A stretch of 64,000 nt of DNA, taken from assembly GCA_905233945.1 (NCBI GenBank), contig CAJOFY010000021.1, positions 13,026 through 77,025 on the forward strand, in the 5' to 3' direction. Of this stretch, positions 8,120 to 17,300 are shown piece after piece. The stretch is from an uncultured bacterium. Its GTDB lineage: Bacteria > UBP6 > UBA1177. The first letter of the stretch is position 1. Each line of letters begins with the position of its first letter. Below the pieces are notes generated by a model. The model saw only the letters and a list, made by a program, of their open reading frames with translations, was not told where the DNA came from and did not search any database. Position numbers and translations under genes: made by a program.

Positions 8120-8986
8120 TTAAAGAAGTCCGCCATTGTCTTCCGGATCCGGTTTCAGCAAAAAATTTTCTACATTGTATGCCTTGTTCACAAGATTATG
8201 CTGAATATTCATTCTCCCGACTATCGCTAAAAATATAACCATTCCCAAAAGTAAAAGAATTATTCCTAACAATGTGGGAAAGAAAAGTCCTATAATAATC
8301 ATAATTATGGACACAAACGACGACGCAACATAAGCGCTTCCAGTAATAAGAGGAATCGAATCATGTTTATGCAGAAAATTTGCTTCGCGGTTACACCAGT
8401 TGTAATTCCAGAAACATCCGTAAAAACCGAAAGTAATCAAAGATAAAAACAGAGATTTCCAGAAATCCGGTGTATGCTCTCCGTCTTCAGAACATGTAAT
8501 ATTAGTTTCCCCTCCCATAAGAAAGGGTAAAATCAAGCCGTAGATTCCGCATGTAACAATTGTAATAAAGATGGTTGTCGCATAACCTCTGTTTGTCGGA
8601 AGCGGCGCATCAGGTCTCTGTTTAGCTGAACGGAAAGCATAATCCTTCTTTACTATTTGACCATTTTTGTCGATTTCACAATCCGGAGGCAGGTGCGTCA
8701 CCTCTATGTTCTGCTCCAATGTAGTCTGCTGTGACGAGCCAGGTTCCGGCGATCGCTGTGACTGAGAAGTGGCATTGGCCGGTCCCTGCGTAGAAGTGTT
8801 TTCACGGCCTGTTGTTTGTGAAGATTGGAACAAGTGAAGAAACTCAGTGTATTCATGCGCCTCTTTCCACCCTCCATCCGGTGCATCGGTACAGATCAAA
8901 GTATTTTCAACAATCGGCTTTTTGGTCACATCAATGAAAGAAAACGGCCCTTCAACCCGTCCGTCTGTTTGAATAAAATATTTCAT
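8120..8986 (-). CDS. GYF_2 domain fused to DUF4234-like membrane domain
   Basis: 288 aa. Residues 1-50 are a GYF_2 domain (YFIQTDGRVEGPFSFIDV...GGWKEAHEY). A polar Ser/Gln-rich linker follows, then a membrane domain of about four hydrophobic segments from about residue 150. It has the DUF4234-type pattern IVTCGIYGLILPF, LITFGFYGCFWNYNW and a long final hydrophobic pair ending near 270. Likely an inner-membrane anchor presenting GYF_2 to the cytoplasm. Its stop overlaps the... E1-like gene is upstream and overlaps it by 4 bp, so translation of the two is probably coupled. The 145 bp between this gene and the E2-like gene contains no other gene that I can support. Confidence 0.65.
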   Translation of the reverse strand: MKYFIQTDGRVEGPFSFIDVTKKPIVENTLICTDAPDGGWKEAHEYTEFLHLFQSSQTTGRENTSTQGPANATSQSQRSPEPGSSQQTTLEQNIEVTHLPPDCEIDKNGQIVKKDYAFRSAKQRPDAPLPTNRGYATTIFITIVTCGIYGLILPFLMGGETNITCSEDGEHTPDFWKSLFLSLITFGFYGCFWNYNWCNREANFLHKHDSIPLITGSAYVASSFVSIIMIIIGLFFPTLLGIILLLLGMVIFLAIVGRMNIQHNLVNKAYNVENFLLKPDPEDNGGLL

Positions 8987-10206
8987 TTTTCTTTATTTTT
9001 CCTCTTTATAGACTTTTTTCCAACACATTTTTTTGTTTCCGGCTTTTTTTCATCAGTTTCTTTGTTTTGAGGATTTTCCGCGCCTTCTTTAGGAGCGTAC
9101 GGAACTTCAATGTTTGTTGTTATCTGAAGCGGATAAGAGAAAATTTCAGCATTGTCTCCGCCTATTTTCGTATTATTCGTGTTGCAGACAAGAGTGTACT
9201 GTGTCAAATGACCGAGCAGACGCGGTGTGAAATTCGGGTTGTTTCTGTTCAAAATATCAAGCGCAAGTTTAACCGCGATAACAGTAACAAAGTTGATATC
9301 AACCGAGATGCCTGGTTCAAAAGTTACCTTTTCAAGATCATCTTCTGTAACATAGAATCTGCGGTTCTGGCTGACTCTGCCCGACATTCCGCCGATAGCC
9401 CAGATAAAATCGCTGTAATCAGGCATTCCGGGAAGACAATAGAAAATTTCACCGGCAAAAGCTCTTTCCCAACAGCCGATTGAAATCATCGGCATTCCGA
9501 TATCTTTCGCGATACTGTTTGCATAAAGGTCTCCTTCACGGTTGTCAGCTCCGCCTATCACTATTGTGTCTTTGTCACAGAATTCGTTGATAACACTAAG
9601 GGGAACCCCCTGAATCGTACAGTTCTGCGTTACAACTTTTGCTGACGGGTTGATCTGAAGAATACGGTCTTTTACAGCATCGGTCTTGAATCTTCCGACA
9701 TCAAGGATTCCGCACTGGTGACGGCAGATGTTGTGATACCCGAGAATATCGTTATCAACAAGAAGGAACCTGCCCACGCCTGCTTTTGCCAGTTCGAGAG
9801 CAACAAGACTTCCGACCGATCCGCAGCCAACAAGGACAGCGCCGGTTTTCAGCATAATGTCTGATTCAAGAATGCCGACATTGCGTGAAAAGATATCAAG
9901 TTTGAGAAGAAAAGGTTCGTTTTTGGCGATTTTTCCGTCAGTATCCATGAAGAGCAGCTTTCCTTCCTCAAAAAAACCGGTCAGCTCCGCCGGTTGCGTT
10001 TCCGGACGTTTTTCTACGATTGTTCCGATTTTTTTGATTGTCGGATAGTTGTTTTCGGCTTTTTCGGTCACGATGTTGTAGTAATTCGTATTTTCAACGT
10101 GATAGCCGTAAAAATCACCGATATAGTGTTCTGTTTCCAGATGTTTTGGGAAACAGACGACCGTCTGCGGTTTTTTCTTCGCAAAGAATTTTTCTGCAAT
10201 GGACAT
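8983..10206 (-). CDS. E1-like (ThiF/MoeB-superfamily) adenylating enzyme
   Basis: 407 aa, ATG with AGGAGGG. The Rossmann nucleotide loop is VGCGSVGS at 126-133, followed by the ThiF-type signature DNDILGYHNICRHQ (151-164, with the conserved Asp, Asn and Arg) and KTDAVKDRILQINPSAKV. ISIGCWERAFAGEIFYC (241-257) holds Cys245 and Cys257, candidates for the thioester cysteine. The first about 115 residues form a separate N-terminal domain I cannot name, and the tail is Lys-rich. The family activates the C-terminus of a ubiquitin-like protein with ATP. Placement beside an E2-like gene and two JAMM proteases supports a conjugation role rather than thiamin or molybdopterin synthesis. Confidence 0.85.
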   Translation of the reverse strand: MSIAEKFFAKKKPQTVVCFPKHLETEHYIGDFYGYHVENTNYYNIVTEKAENNYPTIKKIGTIVEKRPETQPAELTGFFEEGKLLFMDTDGKIAKNEPFLLKLDIFSRNVGILESDIMLKTGAVLVGCGSVGSLVALELAKAGVGRFLLVDNDILGYHNICRHQCGILDVGRFKTDAVKDRILQINPSAKVVTQNCTIQGVPLSVINEFCDKDTIVIGGADNREGDLYANSIAKDIGMPMISIGCWERAFAGEIFYCLPGMPDYSDFIWAIGGMSGRVSQNRRFYVTEDDLEKVTFEPGISVDINFVTVIAVKLALDILNRNNPNFTPRLLGHLTQYTLVCNTNNTKIGGDNAEIFSYPLQITTNIEVPYAPKEGAENPQNKETDEKKPETKKCVGKKSIKRKNKEK

Positions 10207-10221
10207 GGATACCCTCCTTAA

Positions 10222-11889
10222 TTATTTACTACACTTTTTTTCACATTTTTCTTCCCACTTCTTTATAGGATCTTTATATTTCCATTTAGCATTGCAATGT
10301 TTACAAGTATTAATCGTGTCAAGAACTGTACAAGCCTCTTTTTGGTTACAATAAGCTTTCTCGACTTTCTGTTTTAATGTCTGAGGATCAATTTTGTTAA
10401 TTAGATCATGAACTTTTTGCTTTTGTTCATTACAGTTTGAGACCTTTGTGAGAACTTTTTTGAGATTTTCCAAATGTGTATTGTAGCTGCTACCGCCTTT
10501 GTGGTTAAGCAACTCATTTTCATAATATTGTTTTGCTTTTTTAAAGTCACCGTCATTTTCTAGAAGTTTCGCACATTCTTTCTCATTATTATTACCATTA
10601 CCAGCAGGTGGGGTATTTTTAGTCTCTTTTGAAGCTGGCGGATTAACTGCAACCTGTTCAACCTGTTCTTTTGGTTGGCTGCCAACTTCTTCCGTTTTTT
10701 CTTCAGGTTTAGCAGGTGCAACATCAGCGTCCGGTATCTCTGAATTTTTGTCGTTGCCTCCTTGTTCGGCAGATCCTTGCTGTTCCGGTATAGCCTCATT
10801 TGTTACAGGTTTGTTCTGAGCCCCTGCCTTAGCTTGTTCTGCTTTTCGCGCTTCCTCGGCTTGCTTTGCTTCAGCTTCTTGTTTCTTTCGTTCTTCTTCA
10901 GCTTTCTTTGCTTCAGCTTCCTGTTTCTTCCGGTCTTCCTCGGCTTTCTTTGCTTCAGCTTCCTGTTTCTTCCGGTCTTCCTCGGCTTTCTTTGCTTCAG
11001 CTTCCTGTTTCTTTCGTTCTTCTTCAGCTTGCTTTGTTTTCTCTTCTGCCAGTCTTAGTTCGTTTTGCTGTTTTTCTGCTTCCGTTTCTTTATTACTTCC
11101 GATGCTATATAATCCCATCAAACCCACAAAGACAACGAGTGCAAAAAATGTTTTCGGATGTTCCAAAACAAGTTTTTTAAAGATGCTGGTGACTGTGTCC
11201 GGAGTTTGGATTATTACCTGCGGTTTTTCGTGATGTTCGCGGTTTTGAGTTGTCCTGCGCGGCTCTTCGCGGTGCGGCGTTGCCTGCTGAGGTTGCGAAG
11301 ATGATGACGGTTGAGATGCTGACGGATGTTCCTGACGCGTGTTCGTTTTTTTGATTGCATCTATCTCTTCGATTGTAACACCTGGTTTCAGTTTCAACAA
11401 TTCTTCCGGAATAATGTCATCCCCGACACAAGTTTTGACTTTGGTATAATTCAATGGAGAATCGACGTGATACATCGTCATTCTAAATTCCGGGTCAATA
11501 TTGACAAGACCAGAAATCGCGCCGTAAGAGGGATTCAATTCTGCGAAATTTATGTTGGTTCCGTCGTCTGTACCAGAGAAAAAATCCATGCTGCCTGGAT
11601 GTCTGTGCCAAAGCCCGAGCAACCCTAGCTTCTGTTCATATTTGCCTGCAATCTGATCGACCACTCTTTTCGCAAGACTCTCATCATACTCCAAATAGGC
11701 ATAACGATGCGTTGAATTATTTCCTGGCGGAATAACCTCAACAACAACCCAATGCCCGCCTTCCAGCACATATCCCAACAAAAGTCCGCCTGTTTCGACT
11801 GGATCCTTATCATAAGTTTCGTTCTTTATATCCTGATAGGCTCTGTCCGAAAAAATGACTACTTCACATTTTTGATTTTCAGTATTCAT
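10222..11889 (-). CDS. JAMM/JAB metalloprotease with transmembrane span and TolA-like coiled coil
   Basis: 555 aa. Residues 1-175 are a JAB/MPN+ domain with all metal ligands: Glu32 (ETGGLLLG) and HRHPGSMDFFSGTDD, giving His95, His97, Ser105 and Asp108 in exact HxHx7SxxD spacing. These enzymes cleave isopeptide or C-terminal extensions of ubiquitin-like proteins. A polar linker leads to one transmembrane segment (about 242-262, FFALVVFVGLMGLYS), then a 13-residue-repeat coiled coil (KKQEAEAKKAEED) and a C-terminal domain with five Cys in the last about 45 residues. The protease is therefore cytoplasmic, tethered to a helix that may span the periplasm. It abuts the second JAB gene with no spacer; N-terminal halves of the two are clear paralogues. 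Confidence 0.85.
   Translation of the reverse strand: MNTENQKCEVVIFSDRAYQDIKNETYDKDPVETGGLLLGYVLEGGHWVVVEVIPPGNNSTHRYAYLEYDESLAKRVVDQIAGKYEQKLGLLGLWHRHPGSMDFFSGTDDGTNINFAELNPSYGAISGLVNIDPEFRMTMYHVDSPLNYTKVKTCVGDDIIPEELLKLKPGVTIEEIDAIKKTNTRQEHPSASQPSSSSQPQQATPHREEPRRTTQNREHHEKPQVIIQTPDTVTSIFKKLVLEHPKTFFALVVFVGLMGLYSIGSNKETEAEKQQNELRLAEEKTKQAEEERKKQEAEAKKAEEDRKKQEAEAKKAEEDRKKQEAEAKKAEEERKKQEAEAKQAEEARKAEQAKAGAQNKPVTNEAIPEQQGSAEQGGNDKNSEIPDADVAPAKPEEKTEEVGSQPKEQVEQVAVNPPASKETKNTPPAGNGNNNEKECAKLLENDGDFKKAKQYYENELLNHKGGSSYNTHLENLKKVLTKVSNCNEQKQKVHDLINKIDPQTLKQKVEKAYCNQKEACTVLDTINTCKHCNAKWKYKDPIKKWEEKCEKKCSK
10858..11037. repeat. 39-bp tandem repeats encoding AEExRKKQEAEAK
   Basis: About four and a half 39-bp units in the JAB-coiled-coil gene. 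Nearly the same DNA occurs at 1-100 in the left-edge gene, about 10.8 kb away in the same orientation, so the two could recombine and delete or shuffle the genes between. Confidence 0.8.
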
Positions 11890-12726
11890 TTACTTACTCT
11901 CCGCATTTTTTCTTTGTTTTTTCAATAATTTAAGATTCATATAGCTTCGCTGGGCTTTTTTCACAAACTTCTCAAGGAGATCGTTCTTGTCGCTTGTATT
12001 GTCAACAATAGCTTCAAGCATCTCGTTTGCATTTCTCGTATTTTCAACAATAGCATCCAGTCTCGCTATAATTGCAGCCGTATCATCACCATAGGAAGGA
12101 ACATCCGGAACTTTGTTGACGTTTGAAAAGTTCTCCTCTTCCGAAAATTCATTCATATCCTCGCTGTAACTGCATAGTTCTTCTGTATCTCCAGCGATTT
12201 CAGTCGGAATCTGCAGCATTGAATCCTTCACATGTTTCAATGCGAAATATTCTTCCGGAATCATATCGTCTCCGACTTTAAAATTGACAGCTTCATATTT
12301 CAGAGGGTCGCTAACATGCCAAATCTGAAAACGGAAATCTGGATCGATATTGACCAGCCCGGAAATAGCCCCGACTATTGAAAACTTTGCAAATTTGAGG
12401 TTGCTTCCGTCATCAACAGACGAGAATGTATCATAGCTTCCAGGGTGGCGGTGCCATAAACCTAACACAGAAAGCGGAATTTCATATTTCGAAGCTACAG
12501 AATTTGCGAGATAGTTCACAAATTTTTCATCATACTTAAAAAATGCACTTTTGTGAACCGAATCCGGTCCTGGCGGAAGAACCTCCATAACAATCCATAT
12601 CCCGCCATCCAAAACATGACCAAGCAGAATGCCGCCTGTCTCAAGCGGATGTTTACTGAATGTTTCATCGATAATCGCGTTATAAGCCCGATCCGAAAAA
12701 ACAATAATATTACAGTTTTCACTCAT
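11890..12726 (-). CDS. JAMM/JAB metalloprotease, soluble paralogue
   Basis: 278 aa. JAB/MPN+ domain at 1-175 with Glu29 (ETGGILLG) and HRHPGSYDTFSSVDD (His92, His94, Ser102, Asp105), again perfect HxHx7SxxD. The C-terminal about 100 residues are acidic then helical (IIARLDAIVENTRNANEMLEAI..., basic tail KLLKKQRKN), with no transmembrane segment. It appears to be a soluble relative of the membrane-tethered JAB protein immediately downstream. Two catalytically intact JAMM enzymes in one train suggest one processes a precursor and the other removes conjugates, but which is which cannot be told. Confidence 0.85.
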   Translation of the reverse strand: MSENCNIIVFSDRAYNAIIDETFSKHPLETGGILLGHVLDGGIWIVMEVLPPGPDSVHKSAFFKYDEKFVNYLANSVASKYEIPLSVLGLWHRHPGSYDTFSSVDDGSNLKFAKFSIVGAISGLVNIDPDFRFQIWHVSDPLKYEAVNFKVGDDMIPEEYFALKHVKDSMLQIPTEIAGDTEELCSYSEDMNEFSEEENFSNVNKVPDVPSYGDDTAAIIARLDAIVENTRNANEMLEAIVDNTSDKNDLLEKFVKKAQRSYMNLKLLKKQRKNAESK

Positions 12727-12740
12727 TTAACCACCTGTTT

Positions 12741-13028
12741 TCATCTAGTGTGTTGCCTGAAATTCTGCGGAATATCAAAACCTGAACCACCCGGAACACC
12801 ACAGCAGCTTTCATTTAGCTCGTTCAACTCACGCATTGCGTTATCAAGGTCATCAAGCAGTGTTTCCAAAGAGTCGCAACAGTTTGAAAAGTTGCCTTCG
12901 AATTCATCAGCTTTATATGTAAAAAAATTATAGCCTACAGAATCCTTCCAGAATTCTTTGGCTTCATCCATTGCTATCCTTAATTTTCCCTGTTCTACCT
13001 TCAGGTCATTTACAATTCCCTGTGTCAT
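12741..13028 (-). CDS. WXG100-like small helical protein
   Basis: 95 aa, ATG with GAGGTGAAGT. Predicted helical hairpin; the turn has FWKDSVGYNFF in the place of a Trp-x-Gly motif, as in diverged WXG100 proteins. The tail contains CCGVPGGSGFDIPQ. It sits in the WXG100 cluster between a coiled-coil/zinc-ribbon gene and the JAB genes and is a plausible substrate or partner of the FtsK-like ATPase. Assignment is weaker than for 13730-14023 and 14036-14308. Confidence 0.55.
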   Translation of the reverse strand: MTQGIVNDLKVEQGKLRIAMDEAKEFWKDSVGYNFFTYKADEFEGNFSNCCDSLETLLDDLDNAMRELNELNESCCGVPGGSGFDIPQNFRQHTR

Positions 13029-13036
13029 ACTTCACC

Positions 13037-13717
13037 TCAAGATTTTTTAATTCTTCGACAAACACAGTTACGAATCGGCCTTCCGCAATTCTGACAAAAA
13101 ACCGGAGCTGGTTTTTCCATTGCCCCGGAATCAACTGCGCGCTTGACGTCAAGAGACAAATTGGTCTGTTCATATATTCCGAGCTGCTCAAGACATTCAT
13201 CAAGATGGGAAACCAGTTTTTCGGAATAATCTCCGGATATTCGTTTAAGTTCATATCCGGGACCGGCAGGGATCAGAAATGACGGTTCACGCCAGAATTG
13301 TTCTACACAGTGTTTCTGCCAGCTTATGATTTTTCCGGCTCTTTCGTAATTAGATCTCCATTTGTATTCCTCATCCTCGGCGGCTTTAACTTTTTCTTGC
13401 GCCACATCGACTCTGTATGATTCCAAATCACAACTCGGACACCAGTTGCCGTCTTCATCCTTTTCCTGAGAGGCTTCGCAGGCGGCAAGATCATTCTCGG
13501 CATCACTTAATTCATTCTGCGCCTCTCTAAGTATTTCTTTTGCCGCTTCCCACTTCTTCTCGATCTGTTCACGGATGGAATCCATCATATCCAATTCTCC
13601 GCGAATTTCAGCATCTACTGTCTCCATCAAAAAAGTGGCCCTTGCTGAAAAACTATCGATCGCTACAGCCAGCTCCTGCACAGCTTCCGGACTTACATCT
13701 ACTTTCGAATCTGCCAT
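13037..13717 (-). CDS. Coiled-coil protein with C-terminal zinc-ribbon-like motif
   Basis: 226 aa. Residues 1-120 are mostly long helices (SFSARATFLMETVDAEIRGEL, KKWEAAKEILREAQNELSDAE), a WPSCDL-like WCPSCDL pair occurs near 95, and the C-terminus ends CQNCGRPIRNCVCRR, four closely spaced Cys likely binding zinc. No enzymatic motif. Size and helical character suit an LXG-like or accessory secreted factor of a WXG100 system, or a chaperone; I do not recognise a named family. It lies in the tight cluster with 8-12 bp gaps on both sides. Confidence 0.5.
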   Translation of the reverse strand: MADSKVDVSPEAVQELAVAIDSFSARATFLMETVDAEIRGELDMMDSIREQIEKKWEAAKEILREAQNELSDAENDLAACEASQEKDEDGNWCPSCDLESYRVDVAQEKVKAAEDEEYKWRSNYERAGKIISWQKHCVEQFWREPSFLIPAGPGYELKRISGDYSEKLVSHLDECLEQLGIYEQTNLSLDVKRAVDSGAMEKPAPVFCQNCGRPIRNCVCRRIKKS

Positions 13718-13729
13718 TTGATGCCTGCT

Positions 13730-14023
13730 TTACAAACTCATTCTTGTATTTTCCGCTTCTTTGACAACATCGATTCGCGGCTGCAGATATCTTGTCGCCC
13801 AATCATAATATTTTTGAGAAAGTTCCATTATCTGTTCTTTTCTTGAGCGAAAACTAGTTTCAAATTCTTCAAACTTTTTATCTTTCCAATCCTCGTTGAG
13901 CGTCTTGATGCTGCTTTCCACGAATTCGTAACAATCATTTAAACTTTTAGACAGTGCTATCAAATCACTTTGAAGCTGCTCCAACTCTTTTGAACCGACC
14001 TCGGTATGTGATGCTATTGCCAT
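13730..14023 (-). CDS. WXG100-family protein
   Basis: 97 aa, ATG with GGAGGG. Two helices joined at LNEDWKDKKFEEFETSF (about 43-60), where W-K-D replaces W-x-G as in many non-actinobacterial WXG100 members. Length is exactly that of the family. Directly precedes the coiled-coil/zinc-ribbon gene and follows 14036-14308, to which it is paralogous. Expected to form a helical-hairpin dimer and to be recognised by the EssC-like ATPase two genes upstream. Secretion is inferred from family knowledge, not seen. Confidence 0.7.
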   Translation of the reverse strand: MAIASHTEVGSKELEQLQSDLIALSKSLNDCYEFVESSIKTLNEDWKDKKFEEFETSFRSRKEQIMELSQKYYDWATRYLQPRIDVVKEAENTRMSL

Positions 14024-14035
14024 TTTTCCCTCCGA

Positions 14036-14308
14036 TTATAAAGCCAAGTATGTTCTCAAAGTCTTTTCCAATGGATACAGAATTTCTGCCTCGAACTCGT
14101 CTATCTCTTTGCAGAGAGGCTCAATTATCTCCTTATCTTTCTCGAAACCTTCCTTAAATTTATCAAACTGTGAATCTTTCCAGCCCTGAGCAACCGTTTC
14201 AATCGACTGCTCTGTCTTTCTGAGCTGCTCTCTCAAATCATCAGATGTCTCGTTAAGTTGTCTCCTAAATAAATTTAATGAATCAACATCATTAATTACT
14301 CCCGACAT
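14036..14308 (-). CDS. WXG100-family protein
   Basis: 90 aa, strong site AAGGGAGGGAAAAATG. Helix-turn-helix with VAQGWKDSQFDKFKEGF at the turn; length and pattern fit WXG100. It is the first gene after the FtsK-like ATPase (11 bp gap), the classic position for an ESX/T7SS substrate. With 13730-14023 it may form a heterodimer. Confidence 0.7.
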   Translation of the reverse strand: MSGVINDVDSLNLFRRQLNETSDDLREQLRKTEQSIETVAQGWKDSQFDKFKEGFEKDKEIIEPLCKEIDEFEAEILYPLEKTLRTYLAL

Positions 14309-14319
14309 TTTTCCCTCCC

Positions 14320-17300
14320 TTATCCTTCATAAGTTTCAAAATCGAATTTGCCGTAAGGTTTGAATTTTATTAAAGTATTTCTGCTCGTATTGCAGTAGTA
14401 TGCCCTGAATTTTGAACTTGGTCTGTTCAAGACAAAAAGTTTGCTTGCAGCGGGCGAATCAATAAGCCTAATGGAATCCCTCTCGCTCATCTGAAGCACG
14501 ACTTTGTGGTCAAAAATCTGAAGGGGACTGTCGATTCTCGCAAGATTCGAGAGATTGTCGACCTGAAGAATCGTGTGGACTCCGACCATGGGACCGTGTT
14601 TTAAAACGAAATCAAGCAAAGTTCCCGCTTCTGATACTTTAGCGCCGTATTTTGTAGCCTCCTGATCGAACATCGTTCCGCGCTGGAAAGCATAGATCGA
14701 AAGATAGATACTATGGAAACGCACATCTTCATCCTCTGTCGCCTCGCGCTTCTCTATTTCAGTCTTGATTTCATTCAATGCTTCAAGAACATCTGATTTT
14801 TTCGAAGCAAAGTGAATTGCATTCGGGAAAACGCTTTCAAAACCTTCAAACGCCTCTTTAGGAACACTGTTTAAAACATCATAACTTTCAGTAAAATTCA
14901 TAACATAGAAACTTGCGCTCTTGTTTTTCTGACCGTCACGCGCAAACATTGTAGATGTCATGGCGATTCTCTCCGCCACATCGGGTTCTCCACCGATTAC
15001 AAGTATGTTGCTGTTCGATTCATTCCTGATTGACGCATGAACATCGACATCGCTGATGGCAATTGATTCACCGAAGTAGATACCGATGCCAGTTGAACCA
15101 GGAAAATCCTTTGCTTCCGTATGTTCTTTCGCCAGTTTGCAATCGCGGTAGGTTGGCAGATCGTTGCTTCTGAAAACCAGAGTATCGACATTTTCAAATT
15201 TCTGATTGCCAGCTGCGAATCTTGAAAGTTCCGTAAGAAGTGAATCAATATCCTTTTTCGGAAAGAAGAAGGAACGTACCAGACGGTTGTCATATTCAGA
15301 ACCGGACTGGGAATTGTAGATGCATTCGCCTGTTGACAAAAGCGGCGTGTTTCTTCCGCGTGTTTCAATCAACTGGCTGAAATCACTCGGTTTAGCTCTG
15401 AAGACAATACGGTTCGCGATAAGATCTTTAGGAACAGAAGCACCTGAAACAAGCTGTTGCGTTGCAAGAATCAGATTGATTCCGAATTTGCGGTATTCCT
15501 GAATGATGATTGCGATTTTATCCTGCGCATCGCGGCTCAACACGTCGTTTCCTTCAAAGAGTTTCTGGAACTCGTCAATTATTACAAGAAGTCTGGGAAC
15601 AACAAGATCAGGTCTTTTGCGTTTCAAATCAACGATACTGCTGACCTCGTTGTCACGACAAAGCGCCATTCGGCGAAGGCCTTCTTCTTTCAGCTCGTTG
15701 AGAATGCTGATACCAAATTCACGCTCTGCTTCAGGCGCGATAACACGTGCATGAGGAAGGTGATGCAAAGCGTAATTATTAAATTCAACTCCCGAAAAAT
15801 CGAGGAGATAGAAGTTAAGCTCGTTGGGCGAGTATGTAAGTGCGGCATTTAAAATAATCGAATGCAAGAATACACTCTTTCCAGATCCGGGAATACCGAT
15901 GACGATTGCGGTGTTCTGGCCGCTCTCCTGAGAGATAACCAGGCTCTGGACAGATTTATCCTCTCCGATTCCGAACGGGATTTCGATTTTCGAAGCGCTT
16001 CTGCCGCTCCACCATTGTTCTTTTGCCGGAACAAAATCTTTTCCGAAAACGGTTTCGACTTCACCGGCTGTCTCCTCGACCCCGCTGTTCACATAGCTGA
16101 TAGTACTTTCCAGAACATCTTCCGGAAGATCGTCGAAATGTTTTTTGCTGACATCGTCTTCGCTCTTTGTAAAATCAAATTCCAAAACAGAGCATTCCGA
16201 AAAATTTCTTTTAAGGAGAGTGTAGGATTTTGAATAATCTTCCGAAGATTCAACAAGATTGGAATCGACAAGAATTATCAAACTGACCCCGGCTCTGATG
16301 CCGTTTTTCATAATTTTTTTCAGAAGATTGAGAGACTCGCCGGAAAATCCTGCCGGGAAAGCCTTGATTACAACCAAATTATATCCTTCCTTTTTCTCTT
16401 TCCCGAGGTTGAATTCATTCAGAGAATCAACAGAGCCAACCAGAATGTTCTGATAGATATTTTCAATCCTACTCTGCAGGGAATTCAACTTGCGGCTCAC
16501 ATCATCAGATCTGACCACCAGTGAAAAGACATCTTTATTTAGATGTTTAAGGGTATTTGAAGTTCCGAGCATCTCGTCGGAATCAATCATTGTAAGATTC
16601 AGCATTCCAGGTTCACAAGAAGCAAACGATCTGATTATCAATGAATTTATTGCATTAAAACAACGTTCCTTACTCGAAGAGTCATATTTTACAACCATAT
16701 TTTTATTATCAAAGAGAGAAATAAAAGACCTGTTCTCCACATCAATAAATTTATCAAACAACTCATAGCTGTTCACAAACTTGCCGAATTCCATTATTGA
16801 GGACGGAACACTTTCATTGTTTTTAAGATTTTTCCAAATTTTCTCAGAAAACTCCGCAACTTCACAACGTGTCGAGAAAAATTTATTGAACCGTTCGTTA
16901 TAGGAACTCAGGCTCTTCTCAACTTCCGGGACAGAACTTGCAGAAAAATCTCTTACAATACGGTTGACATTCTGACGATAATACTTGCACTTTTCCTCAC
17001 TCTCATTCTTTTTCTTTCTGTATTTATCTTCAATCTGCTGAAGTTCAACCGAAAGGTTTGACTCCAAAGCACGTGCTGCCATCTCAGAAGCCTTTCTGAT
17101 TTCAGCTTCATATTTGCTTCTGCAATCTTTTTTTGAAGCCTCTTCCTCAGCCAGAATTCTTCTAAGTTCAGATGCACCGAACAACTCAGCCTGGGCACAC
17201 ACATATTCTTTCTTATCCTTGATTTTTTTTGAAATCTCCGTGAGCTTATCAATCTGTTCCACAACTCTCCCGGAAGATTGTGAATAGGTATCTATGTAAT

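Noticed and set aside
10762-11180. Plus-strand open frames over the coiled-coil repeat
   Set aside because: Antisense of the JAB protein's Glu/Lys/Ala repeats; low-complexity Leu/Phe/Cys composition and no ribosome site.
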